A DNA stretch of 64,000 bases from DASSUW01 sp963740605 (GCA_963740605.1 CAVUFC010000010.1:372001-436000), one strand, 5' to 3'. Shown: positions 1 to 9,190, counted from the first letter of the stretch. Numbers and translations: made by a program. Notes: generated from the letters alone by a model not told the origin.

Positions 1-278
1 TCGAGCGCGCGGGCACGGAACGCGAGCTGGCGGTGCGAGTTCGGGATCTTGTCGAGCGCCCGCTGCTCGGCCGGCGCGAGCGGTACGCGCTCGAGCTCGG
101 TCAGGTCGCCGTCGAGCTTGTTCTGCTGGAGGTGCGCATAGAGCGCCGACACCGGCTCCTGCCAGACCATCGTGATCCCGGCGTCGACGAGCAGGATCAC
201 GCCCGCCACGATCAGCACGGTCGACAGTGCCCGCAGCACGCGGCGGATCGTCGACGGGCGCCGCGCCGTGGTCGTCAT
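1..278 (-). CDS. Sortase family protein, N-terminal fragment
   Basis: Only the first 92 codons are in the window; the gene runs off the left edge. It starts ATG with a short basic stretch (MTTTARRPSTIRR), then one membrane segment (about residues 14-33), then a periplasmic linker with a WQEPVSALYA motif and many charged residues. This layout resembles the N-terminus of class E-like actinobacterial sortases, membrane transpeptidases that attach proteins to the wall. The catalytic His/Cys/Arg region lies outside the window, so the family call is by resemblance. The start overlaps the stop of the preceding gene by four bases (ATGA), so the two are probably translationally coupled. Confidence 0.6.
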   Translation of the reverse strand, partial: MTTTARRPSTIRRVLRALSTVLIVAGVILLVDAGITMVWQEPVSALYAHLQQNKLDGDLTELERVPLAPAEQRALDKIPNSHRQLAFRARAL

Positions 279-2068
279 CGCCGCAGCGCCGACTCCGTGC
301 CGCCGAGCGAGCCCGGCCCGGCGTAGCTGATCGGGCCGCGCGTGACGACCGGGTCAGGGCCCCCGGTGGCCTGCACGCGCCGGCGCATGCGCATGATCTT
401 CAGCAGCCCGGCGAGGCAGGCGAGCACGCCGCCCACCACGATCGCGACGGCGAGCGAGAGCTGCCCGGAGGCTGCCGACAGCACCGCCATCCACGCCTCC
501 TCGAGCGGGTTCAGCCCGAACGCCCGCGCGTAGTAGACGATCACGACGAGGAACGGCAGCACGCCGACGGCCACGGCCACCGCGCCCATCCAACCGCGCA
601 GCCGCGTGCTCGGCGCGGCCGCGAACAGCCAGACGTGGGCGGCAGGTAGCAGGAGCGCCGCGGCGTACGGGTTGACGACCCAGACGAGCGCGGCCAGCAG
701 GCACAGGGTCGCGCCGGTCGCCGCCGCCAGGCTCCCCGCCATCGGATTGCCGCGCTCGCCCGCGCGCGCGAGGATCAGGCGGCGGATGCCGAACCAGCCG
801 AGCGCGGCCACGAGCACCGCCGATCCGGTGGCGATCGCGTCGCTGCGATCGAACGACGGCAGCGGCAGGATCGGCGCGTCGGGGGGGTCGATCCCACCCG
901 CGATGCCGAGCCCGCGCAGCCACACCCACGCCATCACGACCGGCAGTGCGGTGGCGCCCAGCCACGCCAGCCACGGTCCGACCGCCAGCCGGCGCCGGCG
1001 GATGCGGAAGAAGCCGTCGAGCGCGGTCAGGAACGCGGGCAGCAGCAGCGTGCCGACGAGCAGCCGGACCGCCCAGTCCGGCAGCACGTTGCGCATCGTC
1101 ACGATGCCCTCGGGGCTGTCGAAGGCGGGCTGGTCGGCGTTCTGGTCGGCGCCCGCGGCGTCGATCGCGCTGACCGTGCGCAGCACCGTCTGGCCGAAGC
1201 GGTCCAGCCGCGCCTGCCGTACGCGCTCACCGGCCACCGGCCCGCGCTCGCCCCCGGGGCCGAGCAGCACGGCCGGCAGCCCTTGATCGGCGATCACGCC
1301 CTGCTCGGACACGGTGAACGGCATCGCCCGCCGGATCCACTGTCCGATCGCCCGGGTCCCGCCCGGGCGGCCGCCCTCGACCCGCAGCGCGTTCTCGACC
1401 GTCCGCTGCAGGCCGAGCGGCGGCGACCCGCTGCCGAGCGACCACGGGACGACCCACGGCCGCTCGTTGCTCGTCCCGGCGAGGTCGCCGAGCACGATCA
1501 CCGCGTCGATCGGCTTGCCGGACACCTCGTCCGCCCACGCGCGCGAGCCCGTGAAGCCCTCGTTGGCGCCCGACGTCGACACGAGTACCAGCGTCTTGCG
1601 CAGCTCGCGGGCGCGGAAGAGCCGCGCGAGCTCGAGCATCGCGGCGGTGCCGGACAGCTCCGCCAGCCCGGGACGTGCCTCGGAGTCGCGGTGGCTGACG
1701 ACGACGATCTGGCGGCTCGAGAGGCCCGAGCGGACGCCGATCACGGTCTCGGCCGCGCCGGCGTGGTGGCGCGTCACCCGGAACGCCGGCCGGTTCCTGC
1801 GGTCGGACGCCTGCAGCGTCGACGCGACCCGGTCGGCGAGCGCCGTGTCGTCGGCGGATCCGGTCTGCCGGTTCGGGAACGACTTGGCGAGCTCGGCCAG
1901 CGAATTGCGCAGCGGCGCCGTGCCGCCGAACGCCCGCGCGCCGTCGAACGCGTCGGCCGAAAGCGGCGAGGTGAGGGGCGCCGGGCGGTCGGCGAGCGAG
2001 AACGCAGCAAGGAACAGCGCGATCAGCGCCGGTAGGAATGCAGCCCGATAGACCCGGACGTCGAGCAC
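275..2068 (-). CDS. M28-like peptidase domain with multi-pass membrane C-terminus
   Basis: 597 residues from a GTG start (VLDVRVYRA). One N-terminal membrane segment (about 7-24) is followed by an exported M28 aminopeptidase-like domain (about 45-320) and roughly seven membrane helices (about 335-570). The M28 pattern is only partly kept: VVVSHRDS matches the first zinc-ligand region and LSGTAAMLELAR the helix after the usual Asp, but that Asp and the Glu-Glu pair (here TSGANEGFTGS) are altered. It may therefore be an inactive or divergent peptidase. I prefer the GTG start because translation upstream would run into the divergent regulator gene and gives only low-complexity Arg/Ala residues. 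It is coupled to the sortase gene. Confidence 0.75.
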   Translation of the reverse strand: MLDVRVYRAAFLPALIALFLAAFSLADRPAPLTSPLSADAFDGARAFGGTAPLRNSLAELAKSFPNRQTGSADDTALADRVASTLQASDRRNRPAFRVTRHHAGAAETVIGVRSGLSSRQIVVVSHRDSEARPGLAELSGTAAMLELARLFRARELRKTLVLVSTSGANEGFTGSRAWADEVSGKPIDAVIVLGDLAGTSNERPWVVPWSLGSGSPPLGLQRTVENALRVEGGRPGGTRAIGQWIRRAMPFTVSEQGVIADQGLPAVLLGPGGERGPVAGERVRQARLDRFGQTVLRTVSAIDAAGADQNADQPAFDSPEGIVTMRNVLPDWAVRLLVGTLLLPAFLTALDGFFRIRRRRLAVGPWLAWLGATALPVVMAWVWLRGLGIAGGIDPPDAPILPLPSFDRSDAIATGSAVLVAALGWFGIRRLILARAGERGNPMAGSLAAATGATLCLLAALVWVVNPYAAALLLPAAHVWLFAAAPSTRLRGWMGAVAVAVGVLPFLVVIVYYARAFGLNPLEEAWMAVLSAASGQLSLAVAIVVGGVLACLAGLLKIMRMRRRVQATGGPDPVVTRGPISYAGPGSLGGTESALRR

Positions 2069-2109
2069 CGAACGAGGGTACTGCTCACTATCCTCGCAAC
2101 TGAGCCGAA

Positions 2110-2820
2110 ATGGCAGATCGCCCACCCCGCATCCTGCTGGTCGACGACGAGCAGCCGATTCAGACGCTGCTCTCGTTTCCGTTGCAGCGCGACGGCTACG
2201 ACGTCGTGCAGGCATCGGACGGCCGCGAGGCGCTCGCGCGCTTCTCCGAGCAGCAGTTCGATCTCGTCGTGCTCGACCTGATGCTGCCGCGGATCGACGG
2301 CCTCGAGGTCTGCAAGCGCCTGCGGGCCAAGGGCTCGACCGTGCCGATCATCATGCTCACGGCCAAGTCGGAGGAGATCGACAAGGTGCTCGGCCTCGAG
2401 CTCGGGGCCGACGACTACATCACCAAGCCGTTCTCGATGCGCGAGTTCCGCTCGCGCGTGAAGGCCGCGCTGCGCCGCGCCGGGATGGCCCATCCCGAGG
2501 CCGACGACGAGATGCCGATCACGATCCGTGGCCTGCGGATCGACCCGACGAAGCGCACCGTCGTACGCGACGGCGACGCGATCGCGACGACATTCGTCGA
2601 GTTCGAGATCCTGACGGCGCTCGCACGCACTCCGGGGCGTGTGTTCACCCGCGACATGCTGCTGGCGCGGGTGTGGGGCGACTCCGCGTATCGCGACCCA
2701 CGCACCATCGACGTCCACATCCGTCACCTGCGGGAGAAGATCGAGGCGGACCCGAAAGAGCCCGAGTACCTGTTCACGGTACGGGGCGTGGGGTACCGCT
2801 TCCGGGACGACGAGGAGTAG
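2110..2820 (+). CDS. OmpR/PhoP-family response regulator (MprA-like)
   Basis: 236 residues. The receiver domain (about 7-120) has the acidic pair D12/D13, phospho-acceptor D56 in VVLDLMLP, T84 and K106 (DDYITKPF). The C-terminal winged helix (about 137-232) carries the OmpR-type motifs FEILTALARTPGRVFTRD and RTIDVHIRHLREK. It should bind DNA when phosphorylated by the kinase encoded 9 bp downstream. The three-gene order regulator-kinase-HtrA protease matches mycobacterial mprA-mprB-pepD, suggesting control of an envelope stress response that includes its own operon. Confidence 0.95.
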   Translation: MADRPPRILLVDDEQPIQTLLSFPLQRDGYDVVQASDGREALARFSEQQFDLVVLDLMLPRIDGLEVCKRLRAKGSTVPIIMLTAKSEEIDKVLGLELGADDYITKPFSMREFRSRVKAALRRAGMAHPEADDEMPITIRGLRIDPTKRTVVRDGDAIATTFVEFEILTALARTPGRVFTRDMLLARVWGDSAYRDPRTIDVHIRHLREKIEADPKEPEYLFTVRGVGYRFRDDEE

Positions 2821-2829
2821 CCCTCGGCG

Positions 2830-4242
2830 ATGATCGGCCTGCGGTCGCTGCGCAACCGGTTGGCGGTCGTCTTCGGGCTGATCGTGCTCGGCGCCATCGG
2901 GACGATCTACCTCACGGTGACGCCGCGGCTGCAGGACCGGCTGCGCAACCAGAAGGTCGAGCGGCTGCTCCAGGACGCCCGCAGCAACATCGAGGGCACC
3001 GCCGGATTCGCGAGCACGTACCTGCCGCGCGCCAAAGGGCCACCGCTCCGGCGGCGCCAGGTCAACCAGGCCGCGGCGGGGGCAAGCGCCGAGGTCTTGA
3101 TCCTCAACAACCTCGGCAATCCGCTGTCGCTGGTCGGCAAGATGGACTCGGTCCCTGACGGGGGCCTCGACTACGAGGAGGTGACGCCGATCGCGCTCGA
3201 GGCCGCGCGGACGCGCCGCCCGGTCGCGTCGACCGACGCCATCCCCAACGGTCGCTACGCCGTCGTCGCGTACCCGCTCATCCAGGACAAGGAGGTCGTC
3301 GGCGTCGCGGTGTTCGCCGCCACGCTCGACGAGGTCGAGGGCAACGTGTCGCTGATCCGCCGCCAGATCCTGCTATCCGGAGGCATCGCGCTCGTGATCG
3401 CCCTGGCCGCCGGCTATCTCGTGGCGCGCGCGCTGTCCCAGCGCGTCGGCCGGCTCGAGCAGGCGGCGCGCAAGGTGGCGGCAGGCGACTTCTCGAATCC
3501 GATCCGCGCGGACTCCGATGACGAGCTGGGCCAGCTCGCCGCGGCGTTCGACGACATGCAGAACCAGCTCGCGCGGCTCGACCGCGCGCGCAAGCAGTTC
3601 ATCGCGTCGGCGTCGCACGAGCTGCGGACGCCGATCTTTTCGCTCGGCGGTTTCCTCGAGCTGCTCGCCGACGAGGACCTCGACGAGGAGACGCGGCGCC
3701 AGTTCCTCGAGCAGCTGCGCGGCCAGGTCGAGCGCATGCGCAAGCTCGCGACCGAGCTGCTCGACCTGTCGCGGCTCGAGGCCGGCGCGCTCGAGCTGCG
3801 TCCGGAGCCGACCGACGTCGGTCAGCTGGCGCGCGAGGTGGCGGCGGAGTTCACACCCGCTGCCCAGCGGCACGACTCGATCGTCGTGCTCGAGCTCGAG
3901 GATGACCCGATCGAGCTCGACTGCGACCCTGAACGTGTGGCGCAGGTGCTTCGTATCCTCCTCGACAACGCGTTGGTCCACACGCCCGCCGGCACGGGTG
4001 TCCGGGTTTCGGCCGACCGCCGGAACGGGCACGTGCGCCTCGAGGTCTCCGACCGGGGACTCGGCATCAAGCGCCAGAACATGCCCCACATCTTCGAGCC
4101 GTTCTTCACGTCCAACGAGGAGGCCCAGGGCGCCGGCCTCGGTCTGGCGATCGCCCGCGAGCTGGCCGAGCGCATGCAGGGCCGGCTGATCGTGCGCTCC
4201 GCACCAGGGTCCACGACGTTCTCGCTGGTGCTGCCGGCATGA
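2830..4242 (+). CDS. Membrane sensor histidine kinase
   Basis: 470 residues with two membrane segments (about 10-30 and 180-199) enclosing an extracytoplasmic sensor region, then a HAMP domain (about 200-252), a HisKA domain with the phospho-accepting H263 in ASASHELRTP, and an HATPase domain (LLDNALVHTP, DRGLGI, GAGLGLAIARE). It should autophosphorylate and pass phosphate to the regulator encoded just upstream. It ends in a four-base ATGA overlap with the HtrA gene, so all three genes are likely one transcript. Confidence 0.94.
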   Translation: MIGLRSLRNRLAVVFGLIVLGAIGTIYLTVTPRLQDRLRNQKVERLLQDARSNIEGTAGFASTYLPRAKGPPLRRRQVNQAAAGASAEVLILNNLGNPLSLVGKMDSVPDGGLDYEEVTPIALEAARTRRPVASTDAIPNGRYAVVAYPLIQDKEVVGVAVFAATLDEVEGNVSLIRRQILLSGGIALVIALAAGYLVARALSQRVGRLEQAARKVAAGDFSNPIRADSDDELGQLAAAFDDMQNQLARLDRARKQFIASASHELRTPIFSLGGFLELLADEDLDEETRRQFLEQLRGQVERMRKLATELLDLSRLEAGALELRPEPTDVGQLAREVAAEFTPAAQRHDSIVVLELEDDPIELDCDPERVAQVLRILLDNALVHTPAGTGVRVSADRRNGHVRLEVSDRGLGIKRQNMPHIFEPFFTSNEEAQGAGLGLAIARELAERMQGRLIVRSAPGSTTFSLVLPA

Positions 4243-5432
4243 GGACCGTCGTCGCGCTGTGCGCGCTGCTCGCGCTCGTCGTCGCCGGGTGCGGCGACAA
4301 GGGCCCTGCCGACACGCCGACGTCCGACAGCTCGCCGGACGCCAAGGCGCCGCAGACGCGCGTCGAGGTCATCAAGTCGATCGGCCAGGAAGGCGGCTTT
4401 GACCCCAAGGCGATCTACAAGAGCGAGTCGCCGAGCGTCGTCACGGTGGTGTCGCTGTTCGGCTCGGGGGATCTGAGCTCGCTGCTCAACGGCAACGGCG
4501 GCGACAACGGCGGCGGCGGTGTCGGCTCGGGCTTCGTGCTCGACGGCAACGGCCAGGTCGTCACCAACGCGCACGTCGTGACCACCGGCGAGGGCGATTC
4601 GATACGGCGAGCGCGCCAGGTTTACGTCGAGTTCGCGGACGGCAACACGGTGCAGGCCAAGATCCTCGGCGCCGACCCGAACGCCGACGTCGCGCTGCTC
4701 AAGATCGAACCGAAGGGGTTGACGCTGCGCCCGATGCCGCTCGGGTCGAGCAACAGCGTCGAGGTCGGCGAGCCGGTCGCCGCGATCGGGTCGCCGTTCG
4801 GCGAGCGCCAGTCGCTGTCGGTCGGCGTCGTATCGGCGGTCGATCGCTCGATCGATTCGCTCACCAGCTTCAGCATCTCCGGTGCGATCCAGACCGACGC
4901 CGCGATCAACCCCGGCAACTCCGGCGGCCCACTGGTCGACGCCGACGGCCGCGTCGTCGGCATCAACCAGCAGATCAAGACGACGTCGGGCGGCGGCGAA
5001 GGCGTGGGCTTTGCGGTCCCGATCGACGCTGTGAAGCGGTCTCTGGACATGCTGCGCGACGGCGGCGAGGCGCACTACGCGTACCTCGGCGTCTCGTCCG
5101 TGCAGGTCTACCCGCAGCTCGTCGACCGCTTCCACCTCGGCGTCGGCAAGGGCGCGTGGGTGCAGCAGGTCAACTCGGGCGGCCCGGCCCAGACGGCCGG
5201 CATCAAGGGCGGCGGAAGTGAGCAGATGTTCCAGGCCCAGTCGTTCCGCACCGGCGGTGACGTGATCACGAAGGTGGCGGGCAGGCCGGTCCAGGACTCG
5301 GCGCAGCTCGCGGACGTGATCTCGCAGTTCAAGCCGGGCGACACGGTCGCGCTCGAGATCCACCGCGGCGGGGACACGCGCGAGATCCGCGTGAAGCTCG
5401 GCGAGCGTCCGCTCAGCCGGGTCGCGGGGTAG
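4239..5432 (+). CDS. HtrA/DegP-type trypsin-like serine protease lipoprotein with PDZ domain
   Basis: 397 residues. The N-terminal signal ends in a lipobox (VAGC, lipidated C18), so the mature protein should be anchored on the outer face of the membrane. The chymotrypsin-fold domain has the full triad: H112 (TNAHVV), D150 (NADVALLKI) and S228 (GNSGGP). A PDZ domain spans about 285-390. The family degrades or refolds damaged exported proteins. It is translationally coupled to the kinase gene and is probably the output or feedback element of that system. Confidence 0.93.
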   Translation: MRTVVALCALLALVVAGCGDKGPADTPTSDSSPDAKAPQTRVEVIKSIGQEGGFDPKAIYKSESPSVVTVVSLFGSGDLSSLLNGNGGDNGGGGVGSGFVLDGNGQVVTNAHVVTTGEGDSIRRARQVYVEFADGNTVQAKILGADPNADVALLKIEPKGLTLRPMPLGSSNSVEVGEPVAAIGSPFGERQSLSVGVVSAVDRSIDSLTSFSISGAIQTDAAINPGNSGGPLVDADGRVVGINQQIKTTSGGGEGVGFAVPIDAVKRSLDMLRDGGEAHYAYLGVSSVQVYPQLVDRFHLGVGKGAWVQQVNSGGPAQTAGIKGGGSEQMFQAQSFRTGGDVITKVAGRPVQDSAQLADVISQFKPGDTVALEIHRGGDTREIRVKLGERPLSRVAG

Positions 5433-5441
5433 GTTTCCCGC

Positions 5442-6671
5442 GTGCTTCAAGCCGTCGCGCTGGCCCACAAGAGCCTTGCCGACTACACCCACATCGTCGG
5501 CCGTCCGCTCGTCGAGGAGATCCGCGAGCTGGCGGAGCCGCTGAAGGGCCGGCGGGTCGTCCACCTGAGCGCCACCGCGTTCGGCGGCGGCGTGTCCGAG
5601 ATCCTCTACACGCTCGTCCCGCTGATGCGCGACGTCGGCCTCGAAGTCGAGTGGCAGGTGATCTACGGTCGCGAGGAGTTCTTCAACTCCACGAAGATCA
5701 TGCACAACGCGCTTCAGGGCAACCCGCAGGACCTCACCGAGGAGCAGTGGGCGACCTGGACCCAGTACAACGAGATGAACGCGCGCGAGCTGTCGCGCGG
5801 GTGGGACGTCTGCATCGTGCACGACCCGCAGCCGGCCGCGCTGTACAAGCTCGTGCCGGAGAAGGCCAAGGGCTGGGTGTGGCGCTGCCACATCGACGTC
5901 TCGACGCCGAACCCGGGGACGATGGAGCGCCTGCTGCCGTACATCGAGAGCTATCCGGCGTCGCTCTTCCACGTGCGCGACTACGTGCCGGCCGGCATGG
6001 ACGGCGGGGTGAACATCGTCCCGCCGGCGATCGACCCGCTGACGCCGAAGAACATGGCGCTGTCGCTCGAGGACTCGGTCTTCGTGTGCAAGCAGTTCGG
6101 GATCGACACCTCGCGGCCCATGATCTGCCAGGTGTCGCGGTTCGATCCGTGGAAGGACCCGCTCGGCGTGATCGACGCGTATAGGACGGTGAAGGCCGAA
6201 CGGCCGGACGTCCAGCTCGCGCTCGTGGGCTCGATGGCCTCCGACGATCCCGAGGGCTGGGACTTCTACAACTCCACGCTCGCGCACGCCGACGGCGACC
6301 CCGACATCCACATCCTCAACAACTTCAACAACGTCGGCGCGATCGAGGTCAACGCGTTCCAGTCGCTGGCCGAGGTCGTGGTCCAGAAGTCCACGCGCGA
6401 GGGCTTCGGGCTCACCGTGAGCGAGGCGCTGTGGAAGGGCCGGCCGTTCATCGGGGGCAACGTCGGCGGCATCCCACTGCAGGTCGAGGACGGCGAGTCC
6501 GGCTACCTGGTGGACAGCATCGATCAGTGTGCGGCACGCATCCTCGATGTGTTGAACGACCCGGCACTTGGGAAGTCCTTAGGTCTGCGCGGTAAAGAGC
6601 ACGTGCGCGCACACTTCCTCACGCCGCGCTATCTGCGCGACTATCTGAAGATCTTCCACGAGGTTCTCTGA
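5442..6671 (+). CDS. GT4 glycosyltransferase, trehalose synthase (TreT)-like
   Basis: 409 residues from a GTG start. An N-terminal Rossmann half has VVHLSATAFGGGVSEIL, and the C-terminal half has the retaining-GT EX7E motif within REGFGLTVSEALW. The overall sequence style is that of archaeal/bacterial TreT, which joins NDP-glucose and glucose into trehalose; this specificity is inferred. The stop TGA shares its last base with the ATG of the next gene, another trehalose-type enzyme, supporting a trehalose role. A -10-like TAGGTT (5430-5435) lies six bases before the GTG, consistent with a leaderless transcript. Confidence 0.82.
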   Translation: MLQAVALAHKSLADYTHIVGRPLVEEIRELAEPLKGRRVVHLSATAFGGGVSEILYTLVPLMRDVGLEVEWQVIYGREEFFNSTKIMHNALQGNPQDLTEEQWATWTQYNEMNARELSRGWDVCIVHDPQPAALYKLVPEKAKGWVWRCHIDVSTPNPGTMERLLPYIESYPASLFHVRDYVPAGMDGGVNIVPPAIDPLTPKNMALSLEDSVFVCKQFGIDTSRPMICQVSRFDPWKDPLGVIDAYRTVKAERPDVQLALVGSMASDDPEGWDFYNSTLAHADGDPDIHILNNFNNVGAIEVNAFQSLAEVVVQKSTREGFGLTVSEALWKGRPFIGGNVGGIPLQVEDGESGYLVDSIDQCAARILDVLNDPALGKSLGLRGKEHVRAHFLTPRYLRDYLKIFHEVL

Positions 6672-8134
6672 TGTCTGCCCCTCCACTGGTACTCGTCTCC
6701 AACCGGGGGCCCGTCACCTATCAGGACGACGGTTCCGTGAAACGCGGCACCGGCGGGCTTGTGACGGCGTTGACCGGGCTCGCGTCGCACCGCGATGCGA
6801 TCTGGATCGCCTCCGCGATGACCGACGGCGACGTCGAGGTCGCCGAGCAGCACGACGGCCGGCCGATCGAGGTCGATGCGCCCGAGGGCGGGACCTACCA
6901 CGTGCGCTTCGTCGCCTCCGACCCGGAGGCCTACGACCGCTTCTACAACATCTTCGCCAACCCGATGCTCTGGTTCATCCAGCACTACCTGTGGGACCAG
7001 AGCAACGCGCCGGACATCCGCCGCCACGAGGTCGACGCGTTCGAGAACGGCTACAACAAGGTCAACGAGGACCTCGCGCGGGCGGTGCTGGACGAGATCT
7101 CAGGTGACGAAGAGCCGGTCGTGATGGTCCACGACTACCAGCTCTACACGCTGCCGGCGATGGTCCGGCGCGAGCGGCCGGACGTCTTCCTGCACCACTT
7201 CGTGCACATCCCATGGACGCAGTCGGACTCCTGGCGGGTCTTGCCGAAGTGGATCCGCGACGCGATCTTCGACGGGCTGCTCGCGAACGACATCGTCGGG
7301 TTCCACACGCGCTCCTACAAGCGCAACTTCCTGCAGTGCTGCCGCGATCTGATGGACCTCGAGGTCGACATGGAGCGCGGCGTCGTGCACTGCGAGGGGC
7401 GCGACGTGTGGGTGCGCGCGTACCCGCTCCCGATCGACTACGAGGCGACGCGCGAGGTTGCCCGGCGGGAGGGCGTGACCGCGTTCGAGACGCGGATCCT
7501 GCGGCGGCGGCGCGAGTACTCGATCCTGCGCGTGGACCGCGCGGACCTGTCGAAGAACATCCTCCGCGGCTTCACCGCCTTCGACATCTTCCTCGAGCAG
7601 CACCCCGAGTTCGCCGAGCGGATCACCTTCACGGCGCAGCTGATGCCGTCCCGAACCGACGTGCCCGAGTACGCGGAGTACCTGGAGAAGATCGAGGCGC
7701 TCGTGGCGGTTGTGAACCACCGGCACGGGACGACGGACTGGATGCCCATCGACTTGAAGCTGCGCGACGACCTCGAGGAGGCGGTGGCCTCCTACAAGCA
7801 CTACGACGTGATGATGGTCAACGCGATGTTCGACGGCATGAACCTCGTCGCGAAGGAAGGGCCGCTGGTCAACGAGCGCGACGGGGTCTCGATCCTGTCC
7901 GAGAACACGGGCGCGCACGAGGAGCTCGGGGAGTTCGCGCTGTCCGTCAACCCGTTCGACGTGCAGGAGCTGGCCGACGCGATCTTCGCGGCGCTGACGA
8001 TGTCACCGGACGGCCGTGCGCGGCGCGCGCAGGGGCTCAAGGAGATCGTCACCTCGCGCGATCCGGGCGACTGGATCGACGAGCAGATCGCCGACATCCG
8101 CGCGAAGGCGCGCGAAGCCGCGGCGTCGGCCTAG
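6671..8134 (+). CDS. otsA: GT20 trehalose-6-phosphate synthase-like enzyme
   Basis: 487 residues, the usual length of OtsA. Recognisable blocks are VSNRGPV with GTGGLV near the N-terminus, WFIQHYLWD, VHDYQLYTLP, HIPWTQSDSWRVLP, GFHTRSYKRNF, SKNILRGF and SENTGAHEEL. The family makes trehalose-6-phosphate from UDP-glucose and glucose-6-phosphate. No OtsB-type phosphatase is in the window, and the partner gene is TreT-like. The family also includes glucosylglycerol-phosphate synthases, so exact product is not certain. Start and upstream stop overlap (TGATG). Confidence 0.85.
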   Translation: MSAPPLVLVSNRGPVTYQDDGSVKRGTGGLVTALTGLASHRDAIWIASAMTDGDVEVAEQHDGRPIEVDAPEGGTYHVRFVASDPEAYDRFYNIFANPMLWFIQHYLWDQSNAPDIRRHEVDAFENGYNKVNEDLARAVLDEISGDEEPVVMVHDYQLYTLPAMVRRERPDVFLHHFVHIPWTQSDSWRVLPKWIRDAIFDGLLANDIVGFHTRSYKRNFLQCCRDLMDLEVDMERGVVHCEGRDVWVRAYPLPIDYEATREVARREGVTAFETRILRRRREYSILRVDRADLSKNILRGFTAFDIFLEQHPEFAERITFTAQLMPSRTDVPEYAEYLEKIEALVAVVNHRHGTTDWMPIDLKLRDDLEEAVASYKHYDVMMVNAMFDGMNLVAKEGPLVNERDGVSILSENTGAHEELGEFALSVNPFDVQELADAIFAALTMSPDGRARRAQGLKEIVTSRDPGDWIDEQIADIRAKAREAAASA

Positions 8135-8619
8135 CCGCCTTCGAACCCGAACTCGGTCTGCGCGGGGTCGATCTGACGTCTCGCCGCCGGCGGGTCCACC
8201 GGGCTCGCCTGCACCGGCGGCGGGTCGACCCGCGAGTTGCTGTGCTCCACGGGCGGTAAGTCGCGACGCGACCGCCTCTCGCCCTTCGCCCGCCGTACCC
8301 GGCGCCGTTCGGCCGGCGCTGGCGCCCGCGTTCGCCGTCGCCGCGCGCCCCGCCTCCGCTCCCGCCCTGTCCGCTCCCGCGCGGCCCGCTCTCCCTGCGC
8401 GGCCCGCTCTCCCTGCGCGGCCCGCTCCCCCCGCCCAACCGTTCCCTCTCTCGGCCCCGCCGGCGGCGCCTCCACCAGCGGTCTTGGCTCGTTCCCCGGC
8501 ACCCGCGGCTCGGGCGGCGCCAGGCACGGCCACGCCACCACGCCAGCGACCAGCACAACCGCGCCGGCGGCGCGTCCCACGTTCCTCCAGCGCACCCGGC
8601 GCAGCACATCCAATCCCAT
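8131..8619 (-). CDS. Hypothetical membrane-anchored Arg/Pro-rich protein
   Basis: 162 residues. One membrane segment (about 17-33, AAGAVVLVAGVVAWP) follows a basic N-terminus; the rest is a low-complexity tail rich in Arg, Pro, Ala and Glu with three GERAA(Q/R) repeats encoded by an 18-bp DNA repeat. No domain is recognised. It is convergent with otsA and the two stop codons overlap. It could be an anchored disordered protein; it could also be a chance open frame in GC-rich DNA, though the plausible N-terminal helix and clean fit to the gap favour a gene. Confidence 0.5.
   Translation of the reverse strand: MGLDVLRRVRWRNVGRAAGAVVLVAGVVAWPCLAPPEPRVPGNEPRPLVEAPPAGPREGTVGRGERAAQGERAAQGERAARERTGRERRRGARRRRTRAPAPAERRRVRRAKGERRSRRDLPPVEHSNSRVDPPPVQASPVDPPAARRQIDPAQTEFGFEGG
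8381..8434. repeat. 18-bp tandem repeat, about three copies
   Basis: Two identical 18-bp units (8381-8398, 8399-8416) and a third with a changed end (8417-8434). They lie inside the minus-strand hypothetical gene and encode GERAAQ repeats. Confidence 0.9.
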
Positions 8620-8678
8620 GCAATGCCTAGGGTTGGGGGCCGATCGGTTCGCCCCGCGCTGCTAGCATGCGCCGCCGC

Positions 8679-9062
8679 ATGGCCTCAGAAGCCCCTGTCT
8701 ACGACCTGATCCTGCTGCTCGACACCACGATCGAGCAGGAGCGGCGCGACACGATCCTCGCGAACGTCGAAGACGCGATCGACCGCAACGGCGAGATCGT
8801 CGGCCGCCACGACTGGGGCAACCGCCACACGGTCTACGAGGTCCGCAAGCACGGTGAGGCCGACTACCATCTGATCCAGTTCCGCGGGACGACCGCGCTG
8901 CTGGAGCAGCTGGACCACAACCTGAAGATCACGGACGGCATCCTGCGCTTCCGGATCATCAAGCTTCGCCCGGGCACCCCCGCGCCGCCGGACCTTCGTC
9001 CCGCGGCCATGGCCGCCGCCGCGCCGGCGCCCACGCCCGAGTACCAAGACGAACCGGCCTAG
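8679..9062 (+). CDS. rpsF: 30S ribosomal protein S6
   Basis: 127 residues from the ATG at 8679 (MASEAPVYDLILLLD). An in-frame ATG at 8667 would add MRRR; the shorter form fits S6 better because the first beta strand begins at YDLILLL. Typical blocks are ANVEDAIDRNGEIV, YEVRKHGEADYHLIQF and ILRFRIIKL. The C-terminal tail is Ala/Pro-rich. S6 binds S18 in the small-subunit platform, and its gene heads the rpsF-ssb-rpsR-rplI cluster. A TAGCAT -10-like hexamer lies at 8663-8668. Confidence 0.96.
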   Translation: MASEAPVYDLILLLDTTIEQERRDTILANVEDAIDRNGEIVGRHDWGNRHTVYEVRKHGEADYHLIQFRGTTALLEQLDHNLKITDGILRFRIIKLRPGTPAPPDLRPAAMAAAAPAPTPEYQDEPA

Positions 9063-9150
9063 CCGCGCCGTCTCCCTCCTCGCAGCGTCCGCCGATCGTC
9101 ACGGCCTCGCGACGCCGTGCAAAAAGACTGCGAACAAATAGCCGCAATCT

Positions 9151-9190
9151 GCGGTACCGCGGCGGTTACGGCCGGACCCGGGCCTAGACT
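9151..9190 (+). promoter_or_regulatory. rpsF-ssb intergenic palindrome and -10-like element
   Basis: The gap holds a perfect 10-bp palindrome GCGGTACCGC (9151-9160) and a -10-like TAGACT (9185-9190) about 53 bases before ssb. No convincing -35 was found. The same CCTAGACT string precedes dnaB and purA. Confidence 0.4.

Noticed and set aside
3822..6311. An 829-codon minus-strand open frame
   Set aside because: Antisense to the kinase, HtrA and GT4 genes, all of which have clear motifs; composition is Arg/Val/Asp-rich as expected of a shadow frame.
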